Assembly (NCBI GenBank): GCA_963676875.1
Contig: OY781436.1
Location: forward strand, 4,773,156 to 4,837,155
DNA length: 64,000 nucleotides
Reading direction: 5' to 3'
From: UBA6244 sp963676875
Lineage (GTDB): Bacteria; Bacteroidota; Bacteroidia; Bacteroidales; F082
Below the pieces are notes generated by a model that had not been told where the DNA came from, ran no database searches, and saw nothing but the letters and a program-made list of their open reading frames with translations. Every line of letters begins with the position of its first letter. Positions within the stretch are counted from its first letter, which is position 1. Of the stretch, positions 47,393 to 54,861 are shown in pieces. Made by a program: the position numbers and the translations under genes.

Positions 47393-47407
47393 ATTAGTTT
47401 TTAATCA
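47391..47407. promoter_or_regulatory. Putative operator (palindrome) for the S24 repressor
   Basis: TGATTA-GTTTT-TAATCA is a perfect 6-bp inverted repeat overlapping the end of the -7 box. Further AATCAT half-sites lie downstream at about 47403 and 47427. It sits where an autoregulating repressor would bind and between it and dinB. Confidence 0.55.
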
Positions 47408-47484
47408 TATTTATGACGGCAATATAATCATTATTCAAATTTTCACGAACATCCACACATATTTTTTCACTAAAAAACGTTCCC

Positions 47485-48285
47485 ATGTATTTTAACAGCA
47501 ACATCAAACTATTACGCAAGCGTCGCGGACGCACGCAGGACGAAATGGCTTTCACGCTCAACATGAAACGTCCTACCCTGAGCGGTTACGAAAACGGTGT
47601 GGCCACGCCCAACCTAAGCGCGCTGATGCAGTTTTCGGAATATTTCGGCATCGCCATCGACACCATGGTGAAGGTGGATTTGAGCACCCTTTCGGAAAGT
47701 CAGCTCACCCAGTTGGAAAACGGATACGATGTGTTTATTAAAGGCAGCAAACTCCGTGTATTGGCTACCACGGTTGACCAAGACAACGAGGAAAACATCG
47801 AGCTGGTGAACGAAAAAGCCAGTGCCGGTTATGCCATGGGTTACGCCGACCCCGAATACATCCGGATACTGCCCACCTTCAAGCTGCCCTTTTTGTCGAA
47901 ACAGAAAAAATACCGCACCTTCCAAATCAGCGGCGACTCCATGCTGCCCATTCCCGACGGGTCGTATGTTACAGGAGAATATGTACAAGACTGGAACTTT
48001 ATCCGCAACCACCATGCGTACATCGTGATTACCCATGAAGACGGCGTGGTATTCAAGGTGATTGAAAACAACATCAAAACCATGGGCACCCTGCGGCTAC
48101 ACTCACTCAACTCCCTGTACTCCCCTTTCGAAATACCTGTGAATCAGGTGAAAGAAATTTGGAAGTTTGTGAACTACATCAGCGCGCAAGTACCCGAACC
48201 CAACAAGGAAAAAGACCAGATGGCCGAGGAGTTGTTCCTGTTGAAAAAACAGGTGCAAGCCATCCAGATGAAGTTGAATTTGTAA
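47485..48285 (+). CDS. XRE/S24-peptidase LexA-like repressor
   Basis: This 266-aa protein has an N-terminal HTH_XRE domain (RKRRGRTQDEMAFTLNMKRP, SGYENGVATP) rather than the winged helix of LexA. The C-terminal half is an S24/UmuD-type self-cleaving domain: cleavage dyad A114-G115 (KASAGYA), nucleophile in SGDSML (S152) and catalytic Lys in GVVFKVIEN (K191). RecA-stimulated self-cleavage would relieve repression of the divergent dinB-dnaE genes; this is inferred from family and arrangement. A coiled tail ends the protein. Confidence 0.9.
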   Translation: MYFNSNIKLLRKRRGRTQDEMAFTLNMKRPTLSGYENGVATPNLSALMQFSEYFGIAIDTMVKVDLSTLSESQLTQLENGYDVFIKGSKLRVLATTVDQDNEENIELVNEKASAGYAMGYADPEYIRILPTFKLPFLSKQKKYRTFQISGDSMLPIPDGSYVTGEYVQDWNFIRNHHAYIVITHEDGVVFKVIENNIKTMGTLRLHSLNSLYSPFEIPVNQVKEIWKFVNYISAQVPEPNKEKDQMAEELFLLKKQVQAIQMKLNL

Positions 48286-48298
48286 GGAGCAGTCACCC

Positions 48299-48853
48299 AT
48301 GAGCGAGTATGCAATCATCGACATTGAAACCACGGGACTTAGTCCTTCCAACGAAAAAATTACCGAAATCGCCATCATCATCCACGACGGAAAACAGGTG
48401 GTGGAAGAATTTGCCACCTTGATTAATCCCGAGCGAAAAATCCCCTACCGCATCACACAAATGACGGGTATCAACAACCAGATGGTGGCCGATGCCCCCA
48501 AGTTTTATGAGGTGGCCAAAAAGATTGTGGAACTCACCGAAAACCGGATTTTCGTAGGGCATAACGTACGTTTCGACTATGGTTTTGTACGAAGCGAATA
48601 CAAAAGTCTGGGCTACGACTACCAACGCCAAACCCTCGACACCATAAAGCTGAGCCGCAAACTGATTCCGGGGAAACCTTCCTACGGACTGGGCAATCTT
48701 TGTCAATCGCTGGGCATCAGCAACCATGCCCGACACAGGGCACAGGGAGACGCCATGGCCACCACCAAGCTATTTGAACTGCTACTTACCCTCGAAGAAA
48801 TCCCGAAAACGCCAACCTCACGGGCATGCAAACCTCGTTGGGAAAATCGTTGA
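48299..48853 (+). CDS. DnaQ-like 3'-5' exonuclease
   Basis: This 184-aa DEDD exonuclease has ExoI YAIIDIETTGLSP (Asp, Glu), ExoII GHNVRFDYGFVRSE, and ExoIII with HRAQGDA (His, Asp). It starts 13 nt after the S24 gene. Its end overlaps the next gene by 28 nt in another frame. In many bacteria DnaQ-like and UvrC-like parts are one fused protein (Cho-type), so these two probably form one functional unit. By context it may serve proofreading or nucleotide-excision-like repair. Confidence 0.92.
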   Translation: MSEYAIIDIETTGLSPSNEKITEIAIIIHDGKQVVEEFATLINPERKIPYRITQMTGINNQMVADAPKFYEVAKKIVELTENRIFVGHNVRFDYGFVRSEYKSLGYDYQRQTLDTIKLSRKLIPGKPSYGLGNLCQSLGISNHARHRAQGDAMATTKLFELLLTLEEIPKTPTSRACKPRWENR

Positions 48854-49650
48854 TAGAAAACCTGCCCAAAGCGCCCGGAGTGTACTATTTTTATGACAAA
48901 AGCGGCGAGCTTATCTATGTGGGAAAATCCATCAACATCCACGACAGGGTGCTGTCGCACCTGAACAACAACCTTAACAAAAAAGCCGTGGAAATGAAAA
49001 ACGCCATCGCCGACGTGCAGTTTACCCTCACAGGCAACGAGTTGGTGGCATTACTACTGGAATCGGCAGAAATTAAAAAACACCAACCCTTCTACAACAG
49101 AGCCCAACGCCGCACCTATTATAACCACGGGCTTTACTCCTTTTTCGACGACGAAGGATACCTTAACCTGAAGCTGACCCGTGTCATCGCCAGCCTTAAC
49201 CCCCTCTATACTTACAGTTCGGTAAACGAAGGGAAAAACCACATTGAAATGTTGATTTCGGAGTACAACCTCTGCCAGAAACTCTGTGGCATATACGACA
49301 CCCAGGGACCATGTTTCCATCACCAAATTCATCAGTGCCGGGGAGCCTGTGTGGGTAAAGAATCCAAGGAAAGTTACAACCTGCGGGTACAGGAAGCCTT
49401 GGACAATTACCACTTTGAACATCAGAACTTTTTGTTGGTGGAAACGGGCAGGCATAGCGAAGAGCGAGCCATTATCAAGGTGGAAAACGGCAGATACAAA
49501 GGGTTTGGTTATGTGGCAACAACCGTTGATCAACAAAATATGGAGCAACTGCATGATTGCATTGAGGCTTATCCCGACAATAAAGAAGTTCGCCGGATCA
49601 TCAAATCATACGTAAAAGAGCTGAACAAAGAACAAATCCTGCTTTTTTAG
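48826..49650 (+). CDS. UvrC/Cho-like GIY-YIG endonuclease
   Basis: This 274-aa protein has the UvrC-type GIY-YIG nuclease domain at the N-terminus: PGVYYFYDKSGELIYVGKS, HLNNNLNKKAVEM, LLLESAEIKKHQPFYN. A middle region matches the Cys-containing part of Cho proteins (GPCFHHQIHQCRGACVGKES). It lacks the RNase H-like and HhH parts of full UvrC. The start (ATG 48826) lies inside the exonuclease gene, in the -1 frame relative to it. It is expected to nick damaged DNA. Confidence 0.9.
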   Translation: MQTSLGKSLIENLPKAPGVYYFYDKSGELIYVGKSINIHDRVLSHLNNNLNKKAVEMKNAIADVQFTLTGNELVALLLESAEIKKHQPFYNRAQRRTYYNHGLYSFFDDEGYLNLKLTRVIASLNPLYTYSSVNEGKNHIEMLISEYNLCQKLCGIYDTQGPCFHHQIHQCRGACVGKESKESYNLRVQEALDNYHFEHQNFLLVETGRHSEERAIIKVENGRYKGFGYVATTVDQQNMEQLHDCIEAYPDNKEVRRIIKSYVKELNKEQILLF

Positions 49651-49755
49651 CACAGAAACACACGTTTTCGAAACATCATTTCACATACATCTTATTCATT
49701 TTCAACATCATAAACTCGCTCAATAAACAGGTGGGAATAAAATTAAAATCAAAGA

Positions 49756-49785
49756 TTGCCAGTTTTCAAAAAGATATTACTTTTG
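49756..49785 (+). promoter_or_regulatory. Promoter of tRNA-Ser
   Basis: TTG (49756-49758), 19-nt spacer and TACTTTTG (49778-49785) match the consensus and end 5 nt before the tRNA. The distance fits a primary transcript with little or no 5' leader. Confidence 0.65.
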
Positions 49786-49790
49786 CCCCC

Positions 49791-49875
49791 GGAGAGTTGG
49801 CAGAGTGGTCGAATGCGGCGGTCTTGAAAACCGTTGACCCGCAAGGGTCCAGGGGTTCGAATCCCTTACTCTCCG
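49791..49875 (+). tRNA. tRNA-Ser(UGA)
   Basis: The acceptor arms GGAGAGT and ACTCTCC pair over 7 bp, with discriminator G. The anticodon loop CTTGAAA gives UGA. A long variable arm (GACCC-GCAA-GGGTC) and a T-arm with GGTTCGAATCC confirm a class II serine tRNA of 85 nt. CCA is not encoded. Confidence 0.96.
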
Positions 49876-49887
49876 CTACCATGAATT

Positions 49888-49938
49888 AAAAGCAAGAAAA
49901 CCACCAAATCTGTAATCAGGTTGGTGGTTTTTGCTTTT
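49888..49938 (+). terminator. Terminator after tRNA-Ser
   Basis: AAAACCACCAA pairs with TTGGTGGTTTT across a 13-nt loop, extended outward by AAAAGCAA/TTGCTTTT with a small bulge. A T-rich stretch follows. Confidence 0.7.
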
Positions 49939-50010
49939 GTTGGGATAATAATCGGGAAGTGAGGTCGCCTAAAGTGCAGGTTATGAGAGTCCATATGAAG
50001 AACACCTCTC

Positions 50011-51582
50011 TTACTCCTCACCGGCTACTGCAATCCTGCATATCACCCTTGACAGCTCGTCTGACTTGAAGGGTTTGCCGATGTAATCATTCATACCGGC
50101 TTTCAGGAATTTTTCTTTGTCGCCTTTCATGGTGTTGGCGGTCATGGCCACGATAGGAATTTTTTTGGTGGCACCACTTTCCTTCTCTAGTTGGCGGATG
50201 GTTTCGGTGGCGGTCAGGCCATCCATCACGGGCATCTGTATGTCCATAAAAATGATGTCGTAGTCGTTTTGCCGGAATTTCTCCACTGCCACCTCTCCAT
50301 TTTCAGCGATATCGAGTTGGTGACCAAGTTTCTCAATAATAAAACGAGCCACACGTTGGTTGATTACATTGTCCTCAGCCAACAAAAGCTTAAAATTTTT
50401 GAGACCTCTGGCAGCTTGTTGCTCTTTATTGTCGTCAGATTCATCAAAATCGGTTGCCCTGTTGAGATGAATGTTAAACCAGAAAGTGGAACCCTGACCA
50501 GGAACACTATCCACCCCTATTTCGCCACGCATCATTTTAGTGAGACTCTTCGAAATGGCCAAACCAAGACCCGTACCTCCAAACTTGCGCGTAGTGGATG
50601 CGTCGGCCTGAGTGAACGACTTAAACAGGTTACCCTTTATTTCATCAGTAATTCCAATACCCGTGTCGGTTACCCGAAAACCTAATATAACTTCTTTCTC
50701 ATCCGTTTCCAACATATTTACCTCAATGGTTATTCCGCCTTTTGCAGTAAATTTAATGGCATTATTTACCAGATTAATCAAAATTTGCTTGATGCGGGTG
50801 GGGTCGCCAATCACGTATGCCGGCACTTCGTCCTGAATATAATACTTCAGATATAGGCCTTGTTGATCTGATTTGAATTTGAGCATTTTTACCACGTCGT
50901 CAATAATTTTCCTGACATTGAACGTGATTTGCTCCAATTCGATTTGGCCGGCCTCCACCTTGGAAAAGTCCAAAATATCGTTGACCACACCCAACAGGTT
51001 CTCGCTGGAAATATCAATGATATTCAGGTATTCCATTTGGTCTTCGTTGAGTTCTGTTCCCTTCAATGCTTCTACCATGCCGATCACGCCATTCATGGGG
51101 GTTCGAATTTCGTGCGACATATTGGCCAGAAACAAGGATTTGGCATTGGTGGCAAGTTCCGCTTTTTCTTTGGCTTCGGTCAACTGCTTGGTAATGCGGT
51201 TTAGTTCGATATGCACCCGCGCTCTGGCTAATAGTTCCTCCTTTACAAAGGGCTTGTGTACATAGTCAACCGCACCACATTTGAATCCCTCCACAATACT
51301 TTCCGGATCACTTTTGGAGGTGAGAAATATTACGGGGATATCGCGTGTAGCAGGAATTTCTTTCAATTTTCGACAAACTTCAAAACCTGAAATATCGGGC
51401 ATTACCACATCCAGTAGGATTAAATCCAGCTTTTGGGCCTGAGCCCTCTTAATGGCGGCCAATCCATTATCGGCAGTAGCAATCTGATAATCACCGCTTT
51501 CACTAAGGGTTGATTTCATACTGAGCAAACTAGACTTGATATCGTCAACGATCAATATTCGCGGTTTATTTTCAGTTTTCAT
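50011..51582 (-). CDS. Hybrid sensor kinase: REC-HisKA-HATPase-REC
   Basis: This 523-aa protein has an N-terminal receiver (ILIVDDIKSS, D58 in LLDVVMPD) and a short coiled coil. A HisKA with SHEIRTPMNG (H157) follows, then an ATPase with NLVNNAIKFT, DTGIGI and GGTGLGLAIS, and a C-terminal receiver (LLAEDNVINQ, FMDIQMPVMDG). It has no membrane span, so it is a cytosolic phosphorelay protein. It is the last gene of the chemotaxis operon, 53 nt after cheB. Confidence 0.93.
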   Translation of the reverse strand: MKTENKPRILIVDDIKSSLLSMKSTLSESGDYQIATADNGLAAIKRAQAQKLDLILLDVVMPDISGFEVCRKLKEIPATRDIPVIFLTSKSDPESIVEGFKCGAVDYVHKPFVKEELLARARVHIELNRITKQLTEAKEKAELATNAKSLFLANMSHEIRTPMNGVIGMVEALKGTELNEDQMEYLNIIDISSENLLGVVNDILDFSKVEAGQIELEQITFNVRKIIDDVVKMLKFKSDQQGLYLKYYIQDEVPAYVIGDPTRIKQILINLVNNAIKFTAKGGITIEVNMLETDEKEVILGFRVTDTGIGITDEIKGNLFKSFTQADASTTRKFGGTGLGLAISKSLTKMMRGEIGVDSVPGQGSTFWFNIHLNRATDFDESDDNKEQQAARGLKNFKLLLAEDNVINQRVARFIIEKLGHQLDIAENGEVAVEKFRQNDYDIIFMDIQMPVMDGLTATETIRQLEKESGATKKIPIVAMTANTMKGDKEKFLKAGMNDYIGKPFKSDELSRVICRIAVAGEE

Positions 51583-51635
51583 TGTGGAAGTTCTTTGGCC
51601 TAATGGTTCAAAAATAGTCTTTTATTTCCAGATAT

Positions 51636-52700
51636 TCAAACAGAGAAATTTTTGATTCTATCTACTATCTCTTTTATGGAAAGGGAATAATCGGCAGCAC
51701 CCATTCTTAAGGCCTCTTTGGGCATACCATAAACAATGGAAGACTCCTCACTTTGGGCAATCGTAACAGCCCCGGTTTTCTTCAATTCCAGCATGGCTGA
51801 GGCTCCGTCGTTGCCCATTCCTGAGAGGATGATGGACATAATGTTGATCCCGCTAAGGTGCAAAGCCGACTTAAACAGGGTTTCAACTGAAGGTCGGTGG
51901 CGATTGACTTTTTCCTTTTTGTTCAAATCCACAAAATATTGAAATCCATTATTTCTTATTTCCATATGATGGTCGCCGGGAGCCAACAGTACTTGCCCCA
52001 TCCGGATAATATCTCCAGCTTCGGCCTCTTTCACTTCCAGCAAACTGGATTCGTTCAACCGTTGTGCGTAGGAAGCTGTAAATATTTCGGGCATATGCTG
52101 AACAATAAGTATGGGAGCTGTATCGTGGGGCAATTGCGACAGTATGCTCAAAATAACCTCCGTACCCCCAGCCGAAGAACCGATGAGCACCATGGATTTA
52201 CAGGTTTTACTTTGGGGACGCTCGCTTCTCTCCTCCCGAATTGTTGGTTTGGGTGGTGAATAGGTTTTGATTAATTTACTTGATGTTCTGGAACTTGCAG
52301 CCGCTTGTATGGCATCGTGCAGGTCGTGCTTCCACTGTTCGTGAAGCAGATCGTTGCTCATGGCGGGTTTTTCCATTACACAAATGGCACCGTAGTTGAA
52401 GGCATCCAATGCAATCTGACTTTCTTTTTTTGTCAGGCTCGAAATCACCACCACAGGAATGGGATGCTGAGTCATGATTTTTCTCAAAAAAGTAAGTCCG
52501 TCCATTCGGGGCATTTGAATGTCCAGGGTGATGACATCCGGTTTTTCGGACTTCAGTTTTTGAACGGCAATGTAAGGATCAGAGGCCGTGGCAATCACCT
52601 CAATTCCGGGCAACGACGAAAGTACTTTGGTTAATGTTTGCCGTATAAGAGCAGAATCGTCTACAACCAACACCTTTATTTTTTCTTTTTCTATCATCAT
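51636..52700 (-). CDS. cheB: Chemotaxis response regulator methylesterase/deamidase CheB
   Basis: This 354-aa protein has a receiver (VVDDSALIRQ, phosphorylated Asp in TLDIQMPRMDG), a linker, and a methylesterase domain with the triad: Ser in IGSSAGGTEV, His in QHMPEIFTASYAQRL, Asp in SGMGNDGASAM. It demethylates or deamidates MCPs, opposing CheR. Its ATG overlaps the cheD stop (ATGA). Confidence 0.96.
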   Translation of the reverse strand: MMIEKEKIKVLVVDDSALIRQTLTKVLSSLPGIEVIATASDPYIAVQKLKSEKPDVITLDIQMPRMDGLTFLRKIMTQHPIPVVVISSLTKKESQIALDAFNYGAICVMEKPAMSNDLLHEQWKHDLHDAIQAAASSRTSSKLIKTYSPPKPTIREERSERPQSKTCKSMVLIGSSAGGTEVILSILSQLPHDTAPILIVQHMPEIFTASYAQRLNESSLLEVKEAEAGDIIRMGQVLLAPGDHHMEIRNNGFQYFVDLNKKEKVNRHRPSVETLFKSALHLSGINIMSIILSGMGNDGASAMLELKKTGAVTIAQSEESSIVYGMPKEALRMGAADYSLSIKEIVDRIKNFSV

Positions 52701-53164
52701 TCCTGTGTTTTGCTTACATACTTCATTTTTACCAATCCGCTGTGGGTGTTGAATATTAGTTTACGGCCAAACTTGCCTCCCAAACTGGCGGCCACCACGC
52801 GGATACCTTCCTGTTTGAGCAATTCTTCCTGCACCTGAATATTTCTTTCACCTATGTTAAATATGCCATCGCACGACTTAAGTACCGCTCCTCCGCCAAA
52901 AACCTTTGCCACCAGGTTTTCACGCTTCGAACCCATGAACAACATGCTATTAATCAATTTCTCTATGGCGATATTGCCATATTTTGGAGATGCCAGTCCA
53001 TCGCCATTCCACAAAGGCATCATAAAATGGTTCATCCCTCCCACTTTCAACTCGCTGTCCCACAAGCACACCGATACACACGAACCAAGTATGGTCGTGA
53101 TGTCCAAAGGAGTCTTTGAACATTTAATGGCGCCGGGCAACAAGTAAAAATTGGCAGGGTTCAT
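52697..53164 (-). CDS. cheD: Chemoreceptor glutamine deamidase CheD
   Basis: This 155-aa protein has the CheD catalytic pair: Cys in TTILGSCVSVCLWD and His in GGMNHFMMP. Thr is expected later in a beta strand. It deamidates MCP glutamines and in other bacteria interacts with CheC. No CheC gene lies in the operon. Confidence 0.95.
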   Translation of the reverse strand: MNPANFYLLPGAIKCSKTPLDITTILGSCVSVCLWDSELKVGGMNHFMMPLWNGDGLASPKYGNIAIEKLINSMLFMGSKRENLVAKVFGGGAVLKSCDGIFNIGERNIQVQEELLKQEGIRVVAASLGGKFGRKLIFNTHSGLVKMKYVSKTQE

Positions 53165-53173
53165 TATTCTAGT

Positions 53174-53989
53174 CTAAAAAAGTTCGTCTTCGGGAAAAAG
53201 TTCGTCGTCTTCAACGATTGAATCATCATTTCCGGGAATTGATACAGTCAACCGAGTACCCGGTTCATCATGCACTTCCACCTCACCCCCAAGCAATTCG
53301 GCGATGGCTTTTACCACCGACAACCCCAGGCCTGTTCCACCGTTAACTGAATTGATGGTATTGTTTACCCGCCTGAATCGATCGAAAATAAAATCGATTT
53401 CGGATTCAGGAATACCCGGTCCCTCATCCAAAACGCTCATGGTCAGGCGCTCGTCAGTCATCTCAACTTCTACAGATATGGCACCTTCCTCAGGGCTGTT
53501 TTTAACGGAGTTACTCAATAAGTTGACCAACACCAAAGAAATTTTCTCTGTGTCGCTCACAAAAGGTTGCAAACTTTTGTCGTTCACACGGCAAGTTACC
53601 CGGAGGTTTTTATCCTGAATGGCCACCTTAAAACACGCCAAAGCCTCCTTTACCAGAAGGTTGATGTCCACTTGGGAAAAGTGAACCGTTTCGAGACCCG
53701 CTTCAATTTTTGCAGCAGCAAACACATTTTTCAGATGAAAGTCGAGTTGCGCAGCTTCACGGAAAATGGTTTCGGCCATGGGCACCACCCTGTCCAGGTT
53801 TTTTTCGTTGAGGTGCACCAGATTATCCGCCATCATTTTAATGGCACTAAACGGATTATACACCTCATTCATGATATTGCTGATGAAGTTACTCTTCAGC
53901 GATTCGGCCAGTTTCAGCTTATTATTAAGCTCGGCATTGGTGGCATAAAGTTGAGCCAATTCTTTCTTCAATTCTTCCAGTTCGTTCAT
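53174..53989 (-). CDS. Histidine kinase-like protein lacking the phospho-accepting His
   Basis: This 271-aa protein starts with a coiled coil (LEELKKELAQLYATNAELNN). The dimerisation helix reads FISNIMNEVYNPFSAIK, where the usual H-E-[IL]-[RK]-T-P box has Asn at residue 41 instead of His. The HATPase domain is complete (VLVNLLSNSVKNSP, VLDEGPGIP, GGTGLGLSVVKAI), so ATP binding looks intact while autophosphorylation at this site is not possible. An acidic C-terminal tail follows. It lies between cheR and cheD, suggesting a regulator or trans-acting kinase of the chemotaxis system. Confidence 0.88.
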   Translation of the reverse strand: MNELEELKKELAQLYATNAELNNKLKLAESLKSNFISNIMNEVYNPFSAIKMMADNLVHLNEKNLDRVVPMAETIFREAAQLDFHLKNVFAAAKIEAGLETVHFSQVDINLLVKEALACFKVAIQDKNLRVTCRVNDKSLQPFVSDTEKISLVLVNLLSNSVKNSPEEGAISVEVEMTDERLTMSVLDEGPGIPESEIDFIFDRFRRVNNTINSVNGGTGLGLSVVKAIAELLGGEVEVHDEPGTRLTVSIPGNDDSIVEDDELFPEDELF

Positions 53990-54000
53990 GGCATGAGCAT

Positions 54001-54849
54001 TTAGTCGTTGGATTTTTTATAGATGGCAGAGGCGATATGTTGGGCATTAAAATTCATGTTAACAAGTGACTCTGAATGTCCCAGAAACAAATAACCCTGA
54101 GGGACAAGATGTTGAAAAAGCAAACCAATAACCGACTCTTGGGTTTTTCGGTCGAAGTAAATGAGGGTATTTCTGCAGAACACCACATCAAATTGGGTGC
54201 TGACCGGCAATTGGCCTTCCAACAAATTGTGTCGCAAAAACCTGACCTTATTACGGATGGAGGGCATCATACGAATAAGTTTTTTTTCCGGATTTTTACT
54301 TTTTAATAAATATTTGGTTCGGTATACCACCGGAATTTGCGGAAGACTTCGTGCGTCGTAAACGGCTTTGGAAGCGATTTTCAACATGGAGGTGGAGATA
54401 TCCGAAGCCACAATACTAAAATTGAATGAGGGATGCTTGGACTGAAACTCACTCAGTACCATGGCAAGCGTATAGGGCTCTTCGCCACTGGAACACCCTG
54501 CACACCAAATATTCAGAATTTTTTTTGGAGAACTCTTGTAGTAGCTTGGTAGATAAGTTTCTTTAAGGAAATCAAAATGGTCGGCTTCTCTGAAAAACTC
54601 AGTTTTGTTGGTTGTGATGCGATCAATCATCTCCAACACTTCATTTCCGTTGCTATCTTCGTTTAGCACAAAATCGCAATACTCCTCGTAGGTACGCATG
54701 CCCAAAGCTGCCAAACGACGATTGATACGCGACTTCACCAGCACTTTTTTAGCAGGATACAAATTAATTCCAAAGTGCTGATAAACAAAGACACTTAATC
54801 GCTTAAAGTCCTTATCCTTAAATTCACCATACAACCGATCCTCATCCAT
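54001..54849 (-). CDS. cheR: Chemotaxis protein methyltransferase CheR
   Basis: This 282-aa protein has an N-terminal all-helical domain and the SAM-binding domain. Landmarks are TTNKTEFFREADHF, IWCAGCSSGEEPYTLAM and DVVFCRNTLIYFDRKTQE. It methylates glutamates on the MCP at 54862, which is 12 nt upstream in the operon. Confidence 0.96.
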   Translation of the reverse strand: MDEDRLYGEFKDKDFKRLSVFVYQHFGINLYPAKKVLVKSRINRRLAALGMRTYEEYCDFVLNEDSNGNEVLEMIDRITTNKTEFFREADHFDFLKETYLPSYYKSSPKKILNIWCAGCSSGEEPYTLAMVLSEFQSKHPSFNFSIVASDISTSMLKIASKAVYDARSLPQIPVVYRTKYLLKSKNPEKKLIRMMPSIRNKVRFLRHNLLEGQLPVSTQFDVVFCRNTLIYFDRKTQESVIGLLFQHLVPQGYLFLGHSESLVNMNFNAQHIASAIYKKSND

Positions 54850-54861
54850 TAAAGCGCAATA

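Noticed and set aside
48826..48853. Programmed frameshift between the exonuclease and UvrC-like genes
   Set aside because: No slippery heptamer of the X-XXY-YYZ type is present in the overlap in the 0 frame, and the second gene has its own ATG.
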